A DNA stretch of 64,000 nucleotides from the NCBI RefSeq assembly GCF_001305295.1, contig NZ_LJSI01000027.1:119669-183668 (forward strand), read 5' to 3'. A program made the translations under genes and the position numbers. The notes under the pieces were generated by a model. It saw only the letters and a program-made list of their open reading frames with translations. It was not told the DNA's origin and made no database searches. Position 1 is the first letter of the stretch, and the number at the start of each line of letters is the position of its first letter. Of the stretch, positions 8,244 to 18,470 are shown piece after piece. Source of the DNA: Neptunomonas antarctica. Lineage in GTDB: Bacteria; Pseudomonadota; Gammaproteobacteria; Pseudomonadales; Balneatricaceae.

Positions 8244-9278
8244 TTATCCTTGGGACAACAGGTCACGCAAATCTATAATGGCAGCATTCGCTCGTGATAT
8301 GTAGGACGCCATCACCAATGAATGATTAGCCAGTAAACCGAACTCGTTACCATTCAGAATCATAGGACTCCATATAGCCCCTTGAGTTGATTCTAGTTCA
8401 CGAATGATTTGTAATAAGCTAACTCGTGCATTTTTCTTATCTAAGGTAGGGCCAAAATCTTGCTCTACGCCTTTCAATAATTGAATAAGCGCCCAAGCAG
8501 TACCACGTGCTTCATAAAAGACATTATCCAGTTCAAACCAAGAGGTTTTTACTTCCATATCCTGCTGGCTTGTTGTGGATTGCTCAGCCGAAATTTCGCC
8601 CGCCAAGTCAGTATTCAAACGTTTTTGACCCACACTGGCACTTAATCGTTGAGAAAGACTACCCAATCGCGTACTAACATTCCCTAGCCAATTATTCAGA
8701 TTATCGGCACGGGCAAAAAACTGCGCATCAGGCCGCTGCGTATCCTGCAACCTTACATAATAGCTTTTCAAACCTTTAAGGGCTTTTTTATACTCACCTT
8801 CGGTCGATGGAAATAACCAACTATTATTATTGAAATTAAGCATCGGCTCAGCCTTCGCCAAATCAGGATCTTCGGTCGATTGAGACTGAGAACGGCTAAA
8901 GTCTTTACGCATGGCTCTGGCCATATCACGGGTCTGCACCAATACACCAAACTCCCAGCTCGGCATATTATCCAGCCATACCCCAGGAGGAGTAAGATCA
9001 TTTGTCAAATACCCACCCGGTTTTTCCAGCAACATCTCAGTAATACCAATCAATGCTGAAGTAGTGCCCACACCAACCACCTGATCCGCAGGGTTTTGTT
9101 GATTAGCAGCCTGAAGATCCAAAGGGGCAGGCTCCCAGCTCCAGTAGATACCCAACACACCGGTAATTAACAAGTAGACGAGCCCTAAAGACAAGACACC
9201 TTTCATAATACGTCCACCGCCAAGTTTTGCTGTCAATGTATCCCAGAAGGATAACCAGATTTGCTGTAACTTTTCCAA
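8244..9278 (-). CDS. DUF2333 family membrane-anchored protein
   Basis: A 344-residue protein with a short cytoplasmic N-terminus, one TM helix at about 26-47 (GVLSLGLVYLLITGVLGIYW), and a long periplasmic region rich in Gln, Asn and Ser. The sequence character matches the DUF2333 family of gammaproteobacteria, which has no established role. It is transcribed with the downstream ParA-like ATPase (16-bp gap). The pairing suggests a cell-envelope protein with polar or positional control, which is inference. Confidence 0.75.
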   Translation of the reverse strand: MEKLQQIWLSFWDTLTAKLGGGRIMKGVLSLGLVYLLITGVLGIYWSWEPAPLDLQAANQQNPADQVVGVGTTSALIGITEMLLEKPGGYLTNDLTPPGVWLDNMPSWEFGVLVQTRDMARAMRKDFSRSQSQSTEDPDLAKAEPMLNFNNNSWLFPSTEGEYKKALKGLKSYYVRLQDTQRPDAQFFARADNLNNWLGNVSTRLGSLSQRLSASVGQKRLNTDLAGEISAEQSTTSQQDMEVKTSWFELDNVFYEARGTAWALIQLLKGVEQDFGPTLDKKNARVSLLQIIRELESTQGAIWSPMILNGNEFGLLANHSLVMASYISRANAAIIDLRDLLSQG

Positions 9279-9646
9279 AACAACCTCTCATATAATCAGA
9301 AATCATGAAGTTTCTGTGCTGCACCGCACTATCACTCATTTAAGCACTATTATGAACAAAACACACAGGCTAAGCCAGCACCCGGCAGCCTGTCGGGCTT
9401 AACGCTGATCTACGACCGGTCTCTAGCCCAACAGACGGCTAGCGGATCAGGCTAATCCCGCCTTAACAGATACCTTTTACAAGGCGCATACAAATAAAAT
9501 AGCAACGAACGTCGCCTAACAGCGGCAATACTGCAAATAAATCACCATTTTCTGGACAGCCCAACACCTTTCATGCAATATATTCTGCATGTTGACTATC
9601 ATCGCGCAATCCATTGTATTATCCATTGCACAAGAGGCATTTAAGA
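9279..9646. other. Intergenic region between DUF2333 gene and aroQ
   Basis: 368 bp with no credible ORF. It carries divergent promoters, presumably, and the inverted relic described at 9386-9443. No operator or riboswitch was recognised. Confidence 0.6.
9386..9443. repeat. Short element with facing IS-like ends
   Basis: CTGTCGGGCTTAACGCTGATCT near 9390-9411 matches 38040-38061 except for one base. About 15 bp further on, AGCCCAACAGACGGCTAG is the reverse complement of the CTAGNNGTCTGTYGGRCT motif. The two ends face each other around a short core, like a minimal MITE or a collapsed insertion sequence. Confidence 0.5.
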
Positions 9647-10090
9647 ATGTCTAGATTTCTACTCCTGAACGGTCCCAACCTTAATCTGCTGGGTACCCGC
9701 GAACCTGAAGTCTATGGTTCAACAACGCTACAGGAGATTGAGCTGAATTTACGACAAACAGCTTTACTGGCAGGCCATGATCTTGACTATTTTCAAAGCA
9801 ATGCCGAGTCAGGGCTCATTGATCGAATACATCAGGCACGTGAAGATAACGTGGATTTCATTATTATTAATCCGGCCGCCTACACGCATACTAGTGTAGC
9901 GATCAGAGATGCTTTATCGGGAGTTAATATTCCTTTTATTGAAGTCCATCTGTCTAATGTACATGCCAGAGAACCTTTTAGGCATCATTCCTATCTTTCA
10001 GATATCGCTAAAGGCGTCATTTGTGGATTAGGCGTTGATGGCTATACTTATGCACTGAGTTCTGCAATAAAACTGACAGACAACACCTAA
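9647..10090 (+). CDS. aroQ: 3-dehydroquinate dehydratase, type II
   Basis: Third step of the shikimate pathway, dodecameric cytosolic enzyme. The start at ATG 9647 gives [20 protein letters not shown], the canonical N-terminus with the [10 protein letters not shown] active-site motif. The TTG at 9614 would only add an unconserved leader. Length 147 is usual. [17 protein letters not shown] and [17 protein letters not shown] hold the catalytic His and substrate-binding residues. It precedes accB by 62 bp; aroQ-accB-accC is a common gammaproteobacterial arrangement. Confidence 0.95.
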   Translation: MSRFLLLNGPNLNLLGTREPEVYGSTTLQEIELNLRQTALLAGHDLDYFQSNAESGLIDRIHQAREDNVDFIIINPAAYTHTSVAIRDALSGVNIPFIEVHLSNVHAREPFRHHSYLSDIAKGVICGLGVDGYTYALSSAIKLTDNT

Positions 10091-10152
10091 CCCGAACATA
10101 TTAAGCGTGTTTTTCATCCCGCTTTTACATAAATTGAGAGAAAGAGATAAGA

Positions 10153-10623
10153 ATGGACATCCGCAAAGTAAAAAAGCTGATTGAACTTCTGGAAGAATCC
10201 GATATTAACGAAATCGAAATCAAAGAAGGTGAAGAGTCAGTACGCATCAGCCGTTCATCCAGCTCCAGCGTGCAACCACAATACGCCATGCCTTACCCAC
10301 CACAAGGCTATCCGTACCCTCCTCAAGCCCAACCAGCACCAGCAGCAGCCACTGCCGCCGTGCCTGTTGTAGAAGCAGCGACACATAGCGGCCATATTGT
10401 CTGCTCACCGATGGTAGGTACTTTTTATCGTTCAGCTTCACCAAGCACGCCATCGTTTATTGAAATTGGCCAACATGTTAAAGCTGGCGAAGTAATCTGC
10501 ATCATTGAAGCAATGAAAATGATGAACCAGATCGAAGCAGACAAATCCGGCGTGATCGAAGCTATTTTGATCGAAGACGGCCAACCTGTTGAGTATGACC
10601 AGCCATTGGTTACTATTGTTTAA
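10153..10623 (+). CDS. accB: Biotin carboxyl carrier protein of acetyl-CoA carboxylase
   Basis: Carries the biotin that shuttles carboxylate in the first step of fatty acid synthesis. The C-terminal biotinyl domain holds [12 protein letters not shown] with the biotin-accepting Lys in AMKM. The N-terminal helical part (1-40) is followed by a Pro/Ala/Gln-rich flexible linker (about 45-78). Length 156 equals E. coli AccB. It is followed 32 bp later by accC. The pair forms the biotin-dependent half of the complex; accA and accD are elsewhere. Confidence 0.97.
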   Translation: MDIRKVKKLIELLEESDINEIEIKEGEESVRISRSSSSSVQPQYAMPYPPQGYPYPPQAQPAPAAATAAVPVVEAATHSGHIVCSPMVGTFYRSASPSTPSFIEIGQHVKAGEVICIIEAMKMMNQIEADKSGVIEAILIEDGQPVEYDQPLVTIV

Positions 10624-10655
10624 TTGCCCGCACACCGCTAAAGGAACTTAACCAG

Positions 10656-11996
10656 ATGCTGGAAAAAGTTGTTATTGCCAACCGTGGCGAAATCGCTCTG
10701 CGCATTCTGAGAGCCTGTAAAGAACTAGGCATAAAAACCGTCGCTATTCACTCTCAAGCTGATCGCGACCTGATGCATGTACGTCTGGCTGACCAGGCTG
10801 TCTGCATAGGCCCGGCCTCTTCAGCTCTGAGCTATCTGAATATTCCTGCCATTATTAGTGCAGCAGAAGTCACCGACGCCACCGCGATTCATCCGGGCTA
10901 TGGATTCTTAGCAGAGAATGCCGCGTTTGCTGATCAGGTTGAGCAATCTGGCTTCGTGTTTATCGGCCCTACTGGCGATGTAATCCGCTTGATGGGTGAT
11001 AAGGTTTCCGCCATTGCTGCCATGAAAAAAGCAGGCGTACCCACCGTACCCGGCTCAGATGGTGAACTACCGACAGACCCTGATAAGATTCATGCTATCG
11101 CTCAACGTATTGGCTACCCTGTTATTATAAAAGCAGCTTCCGGTGGCGGTGGTCGTGGTATGCGAGTGGTACATTCTGAAGCATCATTGCTTAGCTCAAT
11201 TCACGTTACGCAATCAGAAGCGGCTGCCGCCTTTGGTGATGCGACTGTGTACATGGAAAAGTATCTGGAAAACCCACGCCATGTTGAGATCCAGATTCTG
11301 GCTGATGGTCAGGGCAATGCAATTCACCTTTATGACCGCGATTGCTCGATGCAACGCCGTCACCAGAAGGTTGTAGAAGAAGCGCCTGCACCACAGATTG
11401 ACCCGGAAGCTCGCCGTCGCGTATTACAATCTTGTGTTGATGCCTGCATTAAAATCGGCTATCGCGGCGCAGGCACTTTCGAGTTTCTCTATGAAAATGG
11501 CGGTTTTTACTTTATCGAAATGAACACCCGTGTACAGGTAGAACACCCTGTCACAGAAATGATTACCGGTGTAGATATTGTAAAAGAACAGCTACGCATT
11601 GCAGCAGGCTTGCCTCTATCTTACAAACAGGAAGATATTGTCGCTCGCGGTCATGCGTTTGAGTGCCGCATTAACGCAGAAGACGCAAAAACATTCTTGC
11701 CAAGCCCAGGCAAGGTGATTCATTTTCACGCACCTGGCGGGAATGGCGTTCGTGTCGATTCACACCTTTATGACGGTTACACTGTGCCACCACATTACGA
11801 TTCTTTGATTGCTAAACTGATCACTTACGGTGAAGACAGAGAAACGGCACTGATTCGTATGAAAAATGCGTTAGATGAGCTGCTGGTTGAAGGTATTCGT
11901 ACCAATATTGCGCTGCATCAAGAGATTGTACGTGACGCTCATTTCATGGAAGGTGGCGTTAACATTCATTATCTTGAAAAGAAACTAGGCCTGTAA
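10656..11996 (+). CDS. accC: Biotin carboxylase subunit of acetyl-CoA carboxylase
   Basis: Carboxylates the biotin on AccB using ATP and bicarbonate. ATP-grasp protein of 446 residues. The glycine-rich loop [14 protein letters not shown] and the catalytic segment [16 protein letters not shown] are present. The N-terminus [17 protein letters not shown] is canonical. It ends 15 bp before a strong terminator, closing the aroQ-accBC operon. Confidence 0.98.
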   Translation: MLEKVVIANRGEIALRILRACKELGIKTVAIHSQADRDLMHVRLADQAVCIGPASSALSYLNIPAIISAAEVTDATAIHPGYGFLAENAAFADQVEQSGFVFIGPTGDVIRLMGDKVSAIAAMKKAGVPTVPGSDGELPTDPDKIHAIAQRIGYPVIIKAASGGGGRGMRVVHSEASLLSSIHVTQSEAAAAFGDATVYMEKYLENPRHVEIQILADGQGNAIHLYDRDCSMQRRHQKVVEEAPAPQIDPEARRRVLQSCVDACIKIGYRGAGTFEFLYENGGFYFIEMNTRVQVEHPVTEMITGVDIVKEQLRIAAGLPLSYKQEDIVARGHAFECRINAEDAKTFLPSPGKVIHFHAPGGNGVRVDSHLYDGYTVPPHYDSLIAKLITYGEDRETALIRMKNALDELLVEGIRTNIALHQEIVRDAHFMEGGVNIHYLEKKLGL

Positions 11997-12011
11997 TTGT
12001 CTATTTTTGCT

Positions 12012-12037
12012 AAAAAGCCCGCAATGCGGGCTTTTTT
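12012..12037 (+). terminator. Terminator of accBC
   Basis: AAAAAGCCCGC-AAT-GCGGGCTTTTTT, a GC-rich stem with a T6 tail, directly after accC. Confidence 0.92.
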
Positions 12038-12100
12038 GTTTTCAGAAAGACCTCTTTGCGCAATACTGACACCAAATGATCGATTAGGATAAAAAAGACT

Positions 12101-12994
12101 ATGCCCTGGTTACAACTCAAAATGGAAATCAAACCCGAATTATCTGATCAATTCGAAGATATTCTTCTGGCTGCAGGATGCGCCGCTGTCACCTATGAAG
12201 ACACTGCGGACCAACCTATTTTTGAGCCGGACTTGGGCACCACGCCGCTATGGCAACATACTACTATCACCGGACTATTTGCTGCCGAGCATGACTTACA
12301 GCAAACAGAACAGTTTATCCGCCAAGCGCACCAACAAATTTTTGACAATACGCCTTTCCCACCTTACAAAGCAGAAATTCTGGAAGACAAAGACTGGGAG
12401 CGCGAATGGATGAAAAATTACCATCCTATGCAGTTTGGTAATCGTCTGTGGATCTGCCCAAGCTGGAGAGACGTGCCCGATCCTGATGCTGTCAATCTAA
12501 TGCTTGACCCTGGTTTGGCATTCGGCACTGGCACACACCCTACTACCGCGCTTTGTTTAGAATGGCTGGATGGTCAGGATCTTAATAACAAAACCGTAAC
12601 CGACTACGGCTGTGGTTCTGGAATTTTAGGCATTGCAGCACTATTACTGGGTGCGAGCCACGTCACTTCGGTAGATATTGATCCACAAGCACTGCAGGCA
12701 ACACGCGACAATCTTCAACGTAACCAACTGGCTAACAGCCTGATGGATGTCTACTTCCCAGAAAAAGCTCCTGAAGCGGAAGTTGATGTATTAGTCGCCA
12801 ATATTTTAGCAGGCCCTCTTATTGCGCTAGCCCCCACGCTCGCTAAACGTGTACGTTCAGGAGGCTTATTGGCTCTTTCGGGCTTATTACGCCAACAAGC
12901 TGAAGAGATACGAGCAACTTACAGCGAATGGTTTGATCTTGATCCGGTAACCGAACGGGAAGAATGGATAAGGGTTACTGGCAAGAAGCGGTGA
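12101..12994 (+). CDS. prmA: Ribosomal protein L11 methyltransferase
   Basis: Trimethylates ribosomal protein L11 using S-adenosylmethionine. The N-terminal substrate-recognition domain (about 1-95) is followed by the catalytic Rossmann domain with the family signature AFGTGTHPTTALCLEWLD and SAM motif DYGCGSGILGIAAL. Motif IV reads VANILAGPL. Length 297 is normal. Its stop overlaps the next gene's GTG start. Confidence 0.95.
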   Translation: MPWLQLKMEIKPELSDQFEDILLAAGCAAVTYEDTADQPIFEPDLGTTPLWQHTTITGLFAAEHDLQQTEQFIRQAHQQIFDNTPFPPYKAEILEDKDWEREWMKNYHPMQFGNRLWICPSWRDVPDPDAVNLMLDPGLAFGTGTHPTTALCLEWLDGQDLNNKTVTDYGCGSGILGIAALLLGASHVTSVDIDPQALQATRDNLQRNQLANSLMDVYFPEKAPEAEVDVLVANILAGPLIALAPTLAKRVRSGGLLALSGLLRQQAEEIRATYSEWFDLDPVTEREEWIRVTGKKR

Positions 12995-13830
12995 ATGAAA
13001 AACCAATAAACACCCGCTGCCCGGAATGCCATACATTATTTAATGTCACCACCGGGCAGCTTAAAGTAGCCGCCGGATTAGTCCGGTGTGGCACTTGTCT
13101 GCATGTTTTTAATGCGGCGGAATCCGTGACATCTTCCATCAAAAAAACAGACGAACAAAAAAGCACATTCGAAGAGTCTCCGCCACCCCCCGCCCGCATA
13201 GCTACGATGCCGCTTACACGCGAATCCGACAAGCCTCAGAAGCAGCTCCAAAAGAAGCCTCAGAAACAACAACCCACACTGGCCGATAAAACTCCATGGA
13301 CAGTACCTGAAGAGCGTATCGCAAGGCGAAAACCGGCAAATACATCGGGTTCATCAGTCGCTCGCTATGCTAGCTATACAAGTACGATCCTACTTCTGGC
13401 ATTACTCGCAGCGCAAACACTTTGGTTTCAGAGAACTCAATGGCTGCAAATAGATTTTTTCCGGCCTGTTTATCAAGTTCTGTATGCGCTCAATCATAAA
13501 GTTCTGCCTAGCAAAATAGCACCCGATTTGATTCACACTAAAAAGTTTTTCATTCAACCGCACGACGAACTTGCAGACGCTATCAGAATTTCAATTCTAC
13601 TGGAAAACGAAGCAGACTTTGCCCAGCCATTTCCCGCATTACAACTAATTTTCAGTGATTTAAAAGGACGCATAACAGCACAACGTACATTACGTGCCGA
13701 TGACTACATTAACAAAAGCCTATTTCACCAACAGCTTATGCCCAGCAAACAATCCATCCAGATACAATTGGATATGATGAACCCCGGTAACAGAGCCGTT
13801 AGCTACCAACTAAATCTACTACCTCGCTAA
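12991..13830 (+). CDS. Zinc-ribbon/DUF3426 membrane protein
   Basis: The N-terminus carries a zinc-ribbon of the MJ0042 type (CPECHTLF and CGTCLHVF, four Cys). It is followed by a Pro/Lys/Gln-rich linker and one TM helix (TSTILLLALLAAQTLWF), then a DUF3426 domain in the periplasm. The start is set at GTG 12991, which overlaps the prmA stop as GTGA; an upstream in-frame ATG at 12964 would overlap prmA by 31 bases. This gene commonly follows prmA in gammaproteobacteria. Role unknown, perhaps metal- or redox-sensitive envelope signalling. Confidence 0.82.
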   Translation: MNEKPINTRCPECHTLFNVTTGQLKVAAGLVRCGTCLHVFNAAESVTSSIKKTDEQKSTFEESPPPPARIATMPLTRESDKPQKQLQKKPQKQQPTLADKTPWTVPEERIARRKPANTSGSSVARYASYTSTILLLALLAAQTLWFQRTQWLQIDFFRPVYQVLYALNHKVLPSKIAPDLIHTKKFFIQPHDELADAIRISILLENEADFAQPFPALQLIFSDLKGRITAQRTLRADDYINKSLFHQQLMPSKQSIQIQLDMMNPGNRAVSYQLNLLPR

Positions 13831-13985
13831 GACTATCCCCCAAAAAATCCAAAATGATCAAAAAATCATCAAAACGTCTTGGAGCCACAAGCGCTAAGGA
13901 GTATTATAACGTCCTTCCCTTGAATACCATTTCACTGTCCTTTTTGGAGAGTGGCTAACTATTTTTCTGACGATTAAGGACTATC

Positions 13986-14972
13986 ATGTTCCAAATTGGT
14001 CCTTACATAATCGACAGCAAAGTAATACTTGCACCTATGGCGGGAGTAACCGATCAGCCCTTCAGGCAGTTATGTCGGCGTTTGGGCGCAGGCCTGGTAG
14101 TATCAGAAATGGTGACGTCGGACACTCGCTTATGGAACAGCCGGAAATCGTCTTTTCGCCTAAATCATAAGGGAGAGGAGGAACCTCGTTCTGTTCAGAT
14201 TGCCGGCGGAGATCCACAAATGATGGCTGAAGCGGCCCGTATGAACGTCGTTAACGGCGCTCAGATCATCGATATCAATATGGGATGTCCGGCAAAAAAA
14301 GTCTGCAATAAAGCAGCAGGTTCTGCTTTATTAAAAGACGAGCCACTGGTACTGAGTATTCTGCAATCCGTGGTTGCTGCTGTAGACGTTCCGGTGACGC
14401 TGAAAATTCGTACCGGCTGGTCGATTGATCAGAAAAATGCCGAGACTATTGCTCGAATGGCCGAAGACTCGGGCATAAAGGCGTTGGCGATACATGGCAG
14501 AACCCGAACATGCGGATATAAAGGTGAAGCAGAATACGACACGATCGCCAAAGTAAGGAAACTTATTGAAATCCCTCTGTTTGCTAATGGAGATATTTCA
14601 ACCCCGGAAAAAGCTAAAGAGGTCCTCGATTATACCGGCGCAGATGCCGTGATGATTGGTCGCACTGCTCAAGGCAACCCGTGGATTTTCAAGGAGATCG
14701 ATCATTATCTACGCTATAACGAGCGATTAGAGAAGCCTGCAGAGAAAGAAGTACAACTAACACTTCTCTCGCATGTGGCCGCTTTACATCAATTTTATGG
14801 TGAATATCTGGGTGTCAGGATTGCGCGTAAACATGTTGGCTGGTACTTGCATCATCAGTCAAAAAGCGTATCTTTTCGCGCTCACTTCAATCAACTGGAA
14901 TCAGCTGTCGAACAGGTAGCCGCTATCGAGCAGTATTTTCAACGATCTCGATTATCATTTGCTGCTGCCTGA
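13986..14972 (+). CDS. dusB: tRNA-dihydrouridine synthase B
   Basis: FMN enzyme that reduces uridine in the tRNA D-loop. The TIM-barrel features are [20 protein letters not shown], the catalytic Cys in NMGCPAKKV, and the FMN phosphate-binding segment FANGDI plus [14 protein letters not shown]. Length 328 compares with 321 in E. coli. It is followed 26 bp later by fis, the classical dusB-fis operon whose promoter is strongly growth-phase regulated in enterobacteria. Confidence 0.95.
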   Translation: MFQIGPYIIDSKVILAPMAGVTDQPFRQLCRRLGAGLVVSEMVTSDTRLWNSRKSSFRLNHKGEEEPRSVQIAGGDPQMMAEAARMNVVNGAQIIDINMGCPAKKVCNKAAGSALLKDEPLVLSILQSVVAAVDVPVTLKIRTGWSIDQKNAETIARMAEDSGIKALAIHGRTRTCGYKGEAEYDTIAKVRKLIEIPLFANGDISTPEKAKEVLDYTGADAVMIGRTAQGNPWIFKEIDHYLRYNERLEKPAEKEVQLTLLSHVAALHQFYGEYLGVRIARKHVGWYLHHQSKSVSFRAHFNQLESAVEQVAAIEQYFQRSRLSFAAA

Positions 14973-14998
14973 TTCAGGTCAATGGGTATATAAGTACT

Positions 14999-15292
14999 GT
15001 GGATATTAAAGAAAACGCAACAACAGCTTTTACCAGAACGCATACCACTCATGATGATATTAAACATCAGACATTGAGAGACAGCGTACAAACATCACTG
15101 GGTCATTATTTCAAACAGTTGGATGGACAACCCGTCACCGATGTTTATGAAATGGTATTGGCTGAAATCGAAGCTCCATTATTCGAAACAGTTATGGCAT
15201 ATACCAAAGACAATCAGACCAAAGCGTCAGAGTTATTGGGTCTTAACCGCGGCACACTACGCAAGAAGCTGAAACAATACGGCTTACTGTAA
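14999..15292 (+). CDS. fis: DNA-binding protein Fis
   Basis: Nucleoid-associated factor that bends DNA and activates rRNA and other promoters. The GTG start at 14999 gives 97 residues, matching the family (98). The C-terminal helix-turn-helix [20 protein letters not shown] is almost identical to the enterobacterial protein, and the N-terminal beta-hairpin region is variable as usual. It is transcribed with dusB and lies 34 bp upstream of purH. Confidence 0.95.
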   Translation: MDIKENATTAFTRTHTTHDDIKHQTLRDSVQTSLGHYFKQLDGQPVTDVYEMVLAEIEAPLFETVMAYTKDNQTKASELLGLNRGTLRKKLKQYGLL

Positions 15293-15326
15293 TTATTTTC
15301 ATTTCCAACGATAGTGACAAAAAACC

Positions 15327-16913
15327 ATGGCTGAGCAAACCTACACCCCTATTCGTCGAGCACTGATTAGTGTTTCGGATAAAACAGGCATCGTTGAGTT
15401 CGCTCGCGCGCTACAAGCGCAGGGTACAGAAATCCTTTCAACGGGCGGCACGTACAAGCTACTTCGCGACAATCAGATTCCAGCGGTTGAAGTATCCGAT
15501 TACACCGGTTTTCCGGAAATGATGGACGGACGTGTAAAAACGCTGCATCCAAAAGTTCACGGGGGTATTTTAGGCCGTCGTGGCAAAGATGATGCCATCA
15601 TGAGCGAGCACGGTATCAACCCGATAGATATGGTTGTGGTGAATCTTTATCCATTCCAGCAGACTATCGCACGCCCAGATTGTGACTTATCGTTAGCTAT
15701 CGAAAATATCGATATCGGTGGACCCACCATGGTTCGCTCCGCTGCAAAAAACCATAATGATGTTGCTATCGTTGTTAATGCCGCCAGCTATGACATCGTA
15801 TTGAAAGAGCTGATTGAAAATCAGGGTCTATCTCAGCCAACACGGTTTGATCTGGCCGTTCAGGCATTTGAGCATACTGCCGCGTATGATGGCATGATCG
15901 CCAACTACCTGGGTGCCATTGTTGAAAGCAATGACATTGATGATGCTGCCGATTTCCCACGTACTTTTAACACGCAGTTTATTAAAGCTCAGGACATGCG
16001 CTATGGAGAAAATCCTCATCAGCGTGCTGCTTTTTATGTTGAAAGCAATGCCGTTGAAGCGTCTGTATCGACTGCACGTCAGCTACAAGGCAAGTCACTC
16101 TCTTTCAACAATGTGGCCGATACGGACGCCGCATTGGAATGTGTAAAACCTTTTCGCGAACCTGCCTGCGTCATCGTTAAACATGCGAACCCATGCGGTG
16201 TAGCGATTGGTAACGATCTGCTGTCTGCCTATAACCTGGCTTTTCAGACGGACCCGACATCATCCTTCGGCGGGATTATCGCTTTCAACCGTGAACTGGA
16301 TGCTAAAACGGCTCAGGCTATCGTTGATCGTCAGTTTGTTGAAGTCATCATCGCACCTAAAGTTACGCAAGCAGCCTCGGATATCATTGCCAGCAAGCCT
16401 AATGTGCGTTTGCTTGAATGTGGCGAATGGAGCACGGAACGCGCTAAAGCTTTCGACTTCAAACGCGTCAATGGTGGATTGTTGGTACAGGATCGCGACC
16501 GCGGTATGGTTAACGCCTCCGAATTGAAAATCGTGACCAAGGTTACTCCTTCTGAACAAGAGATCCGTGATCTGCTTTTCTGCTGGGAAGTAGCAAAATT
16601 CGTTAAATCTAATGCGATTGTCTATGCGAAAAACGGACAGACTATCGGTATTGGCGCCGGCCAGATGAGCCGTGTTTACAGTGCAAAAATTGCCAGTATT
16701 AAAGCAGCTGACGAAGGCCTTGAAGTGAAAGGATCAGTGATGGCTTCTGACGCCTTTTTCCCATTCAGAGATGGCATCGACGCTGCTGCTGCTGCCGGGA
16801 TTAAAGCGGTTATCCAGCCTGGCGGTTCAATGCGTGATCAGGAAGTCATTGATGCTGCGAATGAACACGGCATGGCCATGGTCTTCACCGGCATGCGTCA
16901 TTTCCGTCATTAA
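15327..16913 (+). CDS. purH: Bifunctional AICAR transformylase/IMP cyclohydrolase
   Basis: Catalyses the last two steps of IMP synthesis. The N-terminal MGS-like cyclohydrolase domain includes STGGTYKLL and [18 protein letters not shown]; the C-terminal transformylase domain contains [12 protein letters not shown] and the [19 protein letters not shown] segment. Length 528 equals E. coli PurH (529). It is followed by purD, the usual purHD operon, here placed after dusB-fis. Confidence 0.98.
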   Translation: MAEQTYTPIRRALISVSDKTGIVEFARALQAQGTEILSTGGTYKLLRDNQIPAVEVSDYTGFPEMMDGRVKTLHPKVHGGILGRRGKDDAIMSEHGINPIDMVVVNLYPFQQTIARPDCDLSLAIENIDIGGPTMVRSAAKNHNDVAIVVNAASYDIVLKELIENQGLSQPTRFDLAVQAFEHTAAYDGMIANYLGAIVESNDIDDAADFPRTFNTQFIKAQDMRYGENPHQRAAFYVESNAVEASVSTARQLQGKSLSFNNVADTDAALECVKPFREPACVIVKHANPCGVAIGNDLLSAYNLAFQTDPTSSFGGIIAFNRELDAKTAQAIVDRQFVEVIIAPKVTQAASDIIASKPNVRLLECGEWSTERAKAFDFKRVNGGLLVQDRDRGMVNASELKIVTKVTPSEQEIRDLLFCWEVAKFVKSNAIVYAKNGQTIGIGAGQMSRVYSAKIASIKAADEGLEVKGSVMASDAFFPFRDGIDAAAAAGIKAVIQPGGSMRDQEVIDAANEHGMAMVFTGMRHFRH

Positions 16914-16968
16914 TCATTAAGTGCGGTGCAGCCTTAGGGCTGCACATGTAAAGAAGAGTAGATTCAAG

Positions 16969-18252
16969 ATGAAAGTGTTGATTATTGGTTCTGGTGGTCG
17001 TGAGCATGCATTAGCCTGGTCTGCCGCCAAAGATAGCCGTATTACTGAAATTTTTATTGCACCCGGTAATGCCGCCACCGCGCTGGAAGATAAAATGAGC
17101 AATGTGGCGATCGATGTTATGGATATCGACGGCCTGATTGATTTTGCTAAAAACAACGCGATTGATCTAACTATTGTCGGTCCTGAAGCGCCACTGGTTG
17201 CCGGCGTTGTTGATCGCTTCCGCGATGCAGGGCTGCCAATTTTCGGCCCTACTGCGGGTGCCGCTCAACTCGAAGGTTCCAAAGCCTTTACTAAAGACTT
17301 TCTGGCCCGACATCAAATACCGACTGGCTGGTATCAGAATTTCACTGAAATTGAAGCTGCTCTCGCTTACGTTCGCGAAAAAGGTGCGCCTATTGTTATC
17401 AAAGCTGACGGACTAGCCGCCGGCAAAGGCGTCATTGTCGCGATGACACTTGAAGAAGCAGAAACTGCGATCAAAGATATGTTAGCTGATAACGTCTTTG
17501 GTGATGCGGGCAGCCGGGTTGTCATTGAAGAGTTTCTGGATGGTGAAGAAGCCTCTTTCATTGTGATGGTCGATGGCGACAATGTGCTTAGCATGGCCAC
17601 CAGCCAGGACCATAAACGTGTCGGCAACGGCGATACCGGACCTAACACGGGTGGCATGGGCGCATACTCGCCAGCCCCCGTTGTTACACCTGCGATTCAT
17701 CAGCGTATTATGGACGAAGTTATCATGCCGACAGTCAACGGTATGAAAGCGGAAGGCAATGAATACACCGGTTTTCTTTATGCGGGCCTGATGATCATGG
17801 CCGATAGCACACCTAAAGTAATCGAATACAATTGCCGTTTCGGAGACCCTGAAACTCAACCGATTTTGCTGCGTCTGAAAACCAGTATTGTTGAACTATG
17901 CCAGGCGGCTCTTGCTAAGAAACTCGACTCTACCACGGCTGAATGGGATTCTCGCTCTGCTGTTGGTGTTGTTATGGCGGCAGGCGGTTACCCTGGCGAC
18001 TACAACAAAGGTGATGTGATTACCCTTCCGGAATCTACTCCAGAAGGCACTAAAATCTTTCATGCAGGCACACAAGAGGATAATGGCAAAGTAGTGACGG
18101 CTGGCGGACGTGTTTTGTGCATCACTGCACTAGGCAATACCGTTACCGAAGCTCAGCAACGCGCGTATCAACTTCTTGAAACCGTCAGCTGGAAAGACGC
18201 CTATTTCAGAACAGATATTGCTTATCGGGCTATTGCCAGAGAGCAAACCTGA
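16969..18252 (+). CDS. purD: Phosphoribosylamine-glycine ligase
   Basis: Joins phosphoribosylamine and glycine with ATP in purine synthesis. The start is ATG 16969 (MKVLIIGSGGREHAL, the canonical PurD N-terminus); the frame is open to a GTG at 16921 but those residues have no counterpart. ATP-grasp domain with IKADGLAAGKGVIVA and GGMGAYSPAP. Length 427. It is transcribed with purH and ended by a terminator 15 bp downstream. Confidence 0.97.
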   Translation: MKVLIIGSGGREHALAWSAAKDSRITEIFIAPGNAATALEDKMSNVAIDVMDIDGLIDFAKNNAIDLTIVGPEAPLVAGVVDRFRDAGLPIFGPTAGAAQLEGSKAFTKDFLARHQIPTGWYQNFTEIEAALAYVREKGAPIVIKADGLAAGKGVIVAMTLEEAETAIKDMLADNVFGDAGSRVVIEEFLDGEEASFIVMVDGDNVLSMATSQDHKRVGNGDTGPNTGGMGAYSPAPVVTPAIHQRIMDEVIMPTVNGMKAEGNEYTGFLYAGLMIMADSTPKVIEYNCRFGDPETQPILLRLKTSIVELCQAALAKKLDSTTAEWDSRSAVGVVMAAGGYPGDYNKGDVITLPESTPEGTKIFHAGTQEDNGKVVTAGGRVLCITALGNTVTEAQQRAYQLLETVSWKDAYFRTDIAYRAIAREQT

Positions 18253-18266
18253 TTCGCATGCTATTA

Positions 18267-18290
18267 AGCCACCTTCGGGTGGCTTTTTTA
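18267..18290 (+). terminator. Terminator of purHD
   Basis: AGCCACC-TTCG-GGTGGCT followed by T6. A strong intrinsic terminator. Confidence 0.92.
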
Positions 18291-18470
18291 TGCGTTACCT
18301 GAGCCTATTGACAACAATTTACAGTACAACGCTCTAACCTTTTGACGCTACACATTGCCGTAATAATCAGACTATAATTATTTTAAGAATAAGATTTAAA
18401 GAGATAATTCAATTCTAACGCTATGGTAAGTAAGGTTAGCGATCACCTCAGCGGAATATGATAGTAATTT

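Noticed and set aside
18308..18378. TTGACA and TATAAT upstream of the TPR lipoprotein
   Set aside because: The boxes are too far apart or paired with poor partners to call a promoter.
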